A DNA stretch of 64,000 nt from Gilliamella mensalis (GTDB taxonomy: Bacteria > Pseudomonadota > Gammaproteobacteria > Enterobacterales > Orbaceae), in the NCBI RefSeq assembly GCF_900103085.1, contig NZ_FMWR01000005.1, forward strand, positions 48,930-112,929. The letters are read 5' to 3'. The position numbers and the translations under genes are program-made. Positions 62,132-64,000 of the stretch are shown in pieces (the stretch's first letter is position 1; each line of letters begins with the position of its first letter). The notes beneath the pieces were generated by a model. The model was not told the origin of the DNA. It was given only the letters and a program-made list of their open reading frames with translations, and made no database searches.

Positions 62132-63781
62132 TTAACGCCATTTTTTGTATTGGTTAATTAAGTTGTTTGTAGATTCATCATGAGAACTCACTGGTTGATC
62201 ATCTGCTAATTCAGGTAAAATACGTCCAGCTAATTGCTTGCCAAGCTCCACACCCCATTGATCAAAACTAAAGATATTTAAAATAATCCCTTGAGTAAAG
62301 ATTTTATGTTCATACATTGCAACTAATGCACCAAGAGTATAAGGTGTGATTTTTTTCACTAAGATTGAGTTAGTTGGCTTATTACCTTCAAATACTTTAA
62401 ATGGTACAACAGACTTTATTTCATCAAGTTTTTTACCAGCAGCAATAAACTCTTGTTCAACTTGCTCCTTTGTTTTACCAAAAGCTAAAGCTTCGGTTTG
62501 TGCAAAAAAGTTAGATAACAGTTTAGGGTGATGATCGCCAACAGGATTATGGCTAATTGCTGGCGCAATAAAATCACAAGGGATAAGTTTAGTACCTTGG
62601 TGAATTAATTGATAAAACGCATGCTGACCATTGGTTCCAGGTTCACCCCAAATAATTGGACCGGTGGTATAAGGTGTTTTATGACCATTGCGATCTACAC
62701 TTTTACCATTTGACTCCATATTGCCTTGTTGAAAATAAGCCGCAAAACGGTGCATATACTGGTCATAAGGTAAAATCGCCTCGGTTTCAGCACCACAAAA
62801 ATTATTGTACCAAATACCAATTAACGCAAGTAACGTTGGTATATTTTTATCAATAGGTGAACTTTGGAAGTGTTTATCCATCGCATGACCACCTTCTAAA
62901 AATTGTTTGAAGTTATCAAAACCGATTGATAACACAATTGATAAACCAATTGCCGACCAAGATGAATAACGTCCTCCAACCCAATCCCAGAATTCAAACA
63001 TATTGGCTGTATCAATACCAAACTTTTCAACTTCCTTTGCATTAGTTGATAGAGCAACAAAGTGCAATGCAACCGCTTTATCGTCTTTTGCTGCATCAAG
63101 TAACCATGTTCGTGCTGTTTGTGCATTAGTCATGGTTTCTTGTGTAGTAAAGGTTTTAGACGCCACTAAAAACAAAGTGGTTTCAGGATTTAAACCTTTA
63201 AGTGCTTCAACAATGTGTGTACCATCAACATTAGAAACAAAATGCATATTTAAATGGTTTTTATAAGGACGTAGCGCTTCGGTGATCATATGAGGCCCCA
63301 GATCTGAACCGCCAATGCCAATATTAACAACATCAGTAATTGCTTTACCTGTGTAACCTTTCCATTCGCCACTAATGATTTTGTTACTGAATGAATCCAT
63401 CTTAGCTAAGACAGCATTAACATCATCCATCACATTCTTACCATCAACATAAATTGGGGTATTTGATACATTACGCAATGCAACATGTAATACTGCCCGA
63501 TTTTCTGTACGATTAATTTTTTCACCACTATACATGGCATTAATCGCACTAGTTAAATCACATTCATCAGCAAGTTTATACAGTAATTCTAGCGTTTCTT
63601 GTGTTACTCTATTTTTCGATAAATCAACTAAAAACTGATCTTCAAAAGAAATACTAAGTTTCTCAACTCGTTGCGATTCTTCTTTTAAGATCTGTGCAAT
63701 TGTTTTATTTTGATGTTTTTGGTAGCTAGCTTGAAGGGATTTCCAAGACTGAGTGGTTGTTGGATCAACTGACTTTAACAT
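62132..63781 (-). CDS. pgi: Glucose-6-phosphate isomerase
   Basis: This 549-residue protein has E. coli Pgi length and motifs: [25 protein letters not shown], the catalytic Glu in [19 protein letters not shown], and [13 protein letters not shown]. It interconverts glucose 6-phosphate and fructose 6-phosphate. It converges on the PTS operon. The last 219 bp of the window, upstream of pgi, show no further gene. Confidence 0.98.
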   Translation of the reverse strand: MLKSVDPTTTQSWKSLQASYQKHQNKTIAQILKEESQRVEKLSISFEDQFLVDLSKNRVTQETLELLYKLADECDLTSAINAMYSGEKINRTENRAVLHVALRNVSNTPIYVDGKNVMDDVNAVLAKMDSFSNKIISGEWKGYTGKAITDVVNIGIGGSDLGPHMITEALRPYKNHLNMHFVSNVDGTHIVEALKGLNPETTLFLVASKTFTTQETMTNAQTARTWLLDAAKDDKAVALHFVALSTNAKEVEKFGIDTANMFEFWDWVGGRYSSWSAIGLSIVLSIGFDNFKQFLEGGHAMDKHFQSSPIDKNIPTLLALIGIWYNNFCGAETEAILPYDQYMHRFAAYFQQGNMESNGKSVDRNGHKTPYTTGPIIWGEPGTNGQHAFYQLIHQGTKLIPCDFIAPAISHNPVGDHHPKLLSNFFAQTEALAFGKTKEQVEQEFIAAGKKLDEIKSVVPFKVFEGNKPTNSILVKKITPYTLGALVAMYEHKIFTQGIILNIFSFDQWGVELGKQLAGRILPELADDQPVSSHDESTNNLINQYKKWR

Positions 63782-64000
63782 AACTTATTCCTTAAATAAT
63801 ATTGCATTATAGCCATCATATAACTATGTATGAAATGATGCAAGATAAGGATCTTGTCAATTAAAATAAGTTAAATAAAAAATAATAGATGCTATTTTCT
63901 CTAATGCTCCTCAACTATCGGTATCTAACCGCCCAGCCGGGTAAAATTTAGGTAAGTTTATAAACTCTTTTAATGTCTAATATTTTTCATGTGCTGAAAA

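Overview
The window is a chromosomal segment from an AT-rich gammaproteobacterium. Most proteins closely resemble Enterobacterales and Pasteurellales orthologues (Syd, AspC, DksA, GluQ, RadA, SerB, YdiB, PurL, Orn, WaaA, GalU, Ffh, PepP, PTS), but base composition is low-GC and gene order is heavily reshuffled. This fits Orbaceae (Gilliamella, Orbus, Frischella), the insect-gut relatives of the Enterobacterales. That assignment is an inference from memory of these families, not a database match. No rRNA, tRNA, prophage or complete insertion sequence was seen.

Layout. 1-4323: truncated rne, then syd and aspC, then almost 0.9 kb of non-coding sequence with gene debris. 4324-9817: an accessory uptake and catabolism cluster (fumarase/aspartase-superfamily lyase, GNAT acetyltransferase, three-part polar amino-acid ABC transporter, convergent MmgE/PrpD protein). 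10046-23316: folK, dksA, gluQ, moaA, ppnN, radA-serB, an HxlR regulator divergent from a quinone-reductase-like flavoprotein, rsmB, an NhaC-type antiporter, ydiB-aroD. 23440-23774: a six-repeat CRISPR array of type I-E repeat form with no cas genes in the window. 24235-34948: hdeD-like gene, SulP transporter, trxA/rhlB, tfoX (sxy), an unknown exported protein, nadE-glnB, aroB, and aroF behind two TyrR boxes. 34999-46362: purL, rsgA/orn, waaA-hemH, a CoA-disulfide-reductase-like flavoprotein and a TcyP-like symporter. 46710-64000: a large surface-protein candidate, galU, a small entericidin gene, tyrB, ridA, ffh, rhtA, ispB/tonB, ygfB-pepP, a small lipoprotein, ptsH-ptsI-crr and pgi.

How genes work together. 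Aromatic biosynthesis is spread over three places (ydiB-aroD, aroB, aroF), with tyrB elsewhere; aroF carries TyrR control. PTS general components and pgi lie side by side and feed glycolysis. The lyase-ABC-MmgE/PrpD cluster resembles the logic of iminodisuccinate/EDDS degradation: import, epimerise, then C-N cleavage to fumarate plus an amine. Its substrate is not known.

The main non-genic novelty is a dispersed repeat of about 42 bp, TTTTATACT...GTTTCCTGAAAC...TTTTTGACAAAA. There are four good copies and two possible decayed ones, all at gene ends or between genes; one copy supplies the last codons and the stop of hemH and another the T-tract of the ridA terminator. A second repeat of about 60 bp links two non-coding gaps (4012-4070 and 13263-13322) and probably marks the decayed start of a small membrane-protein gene.
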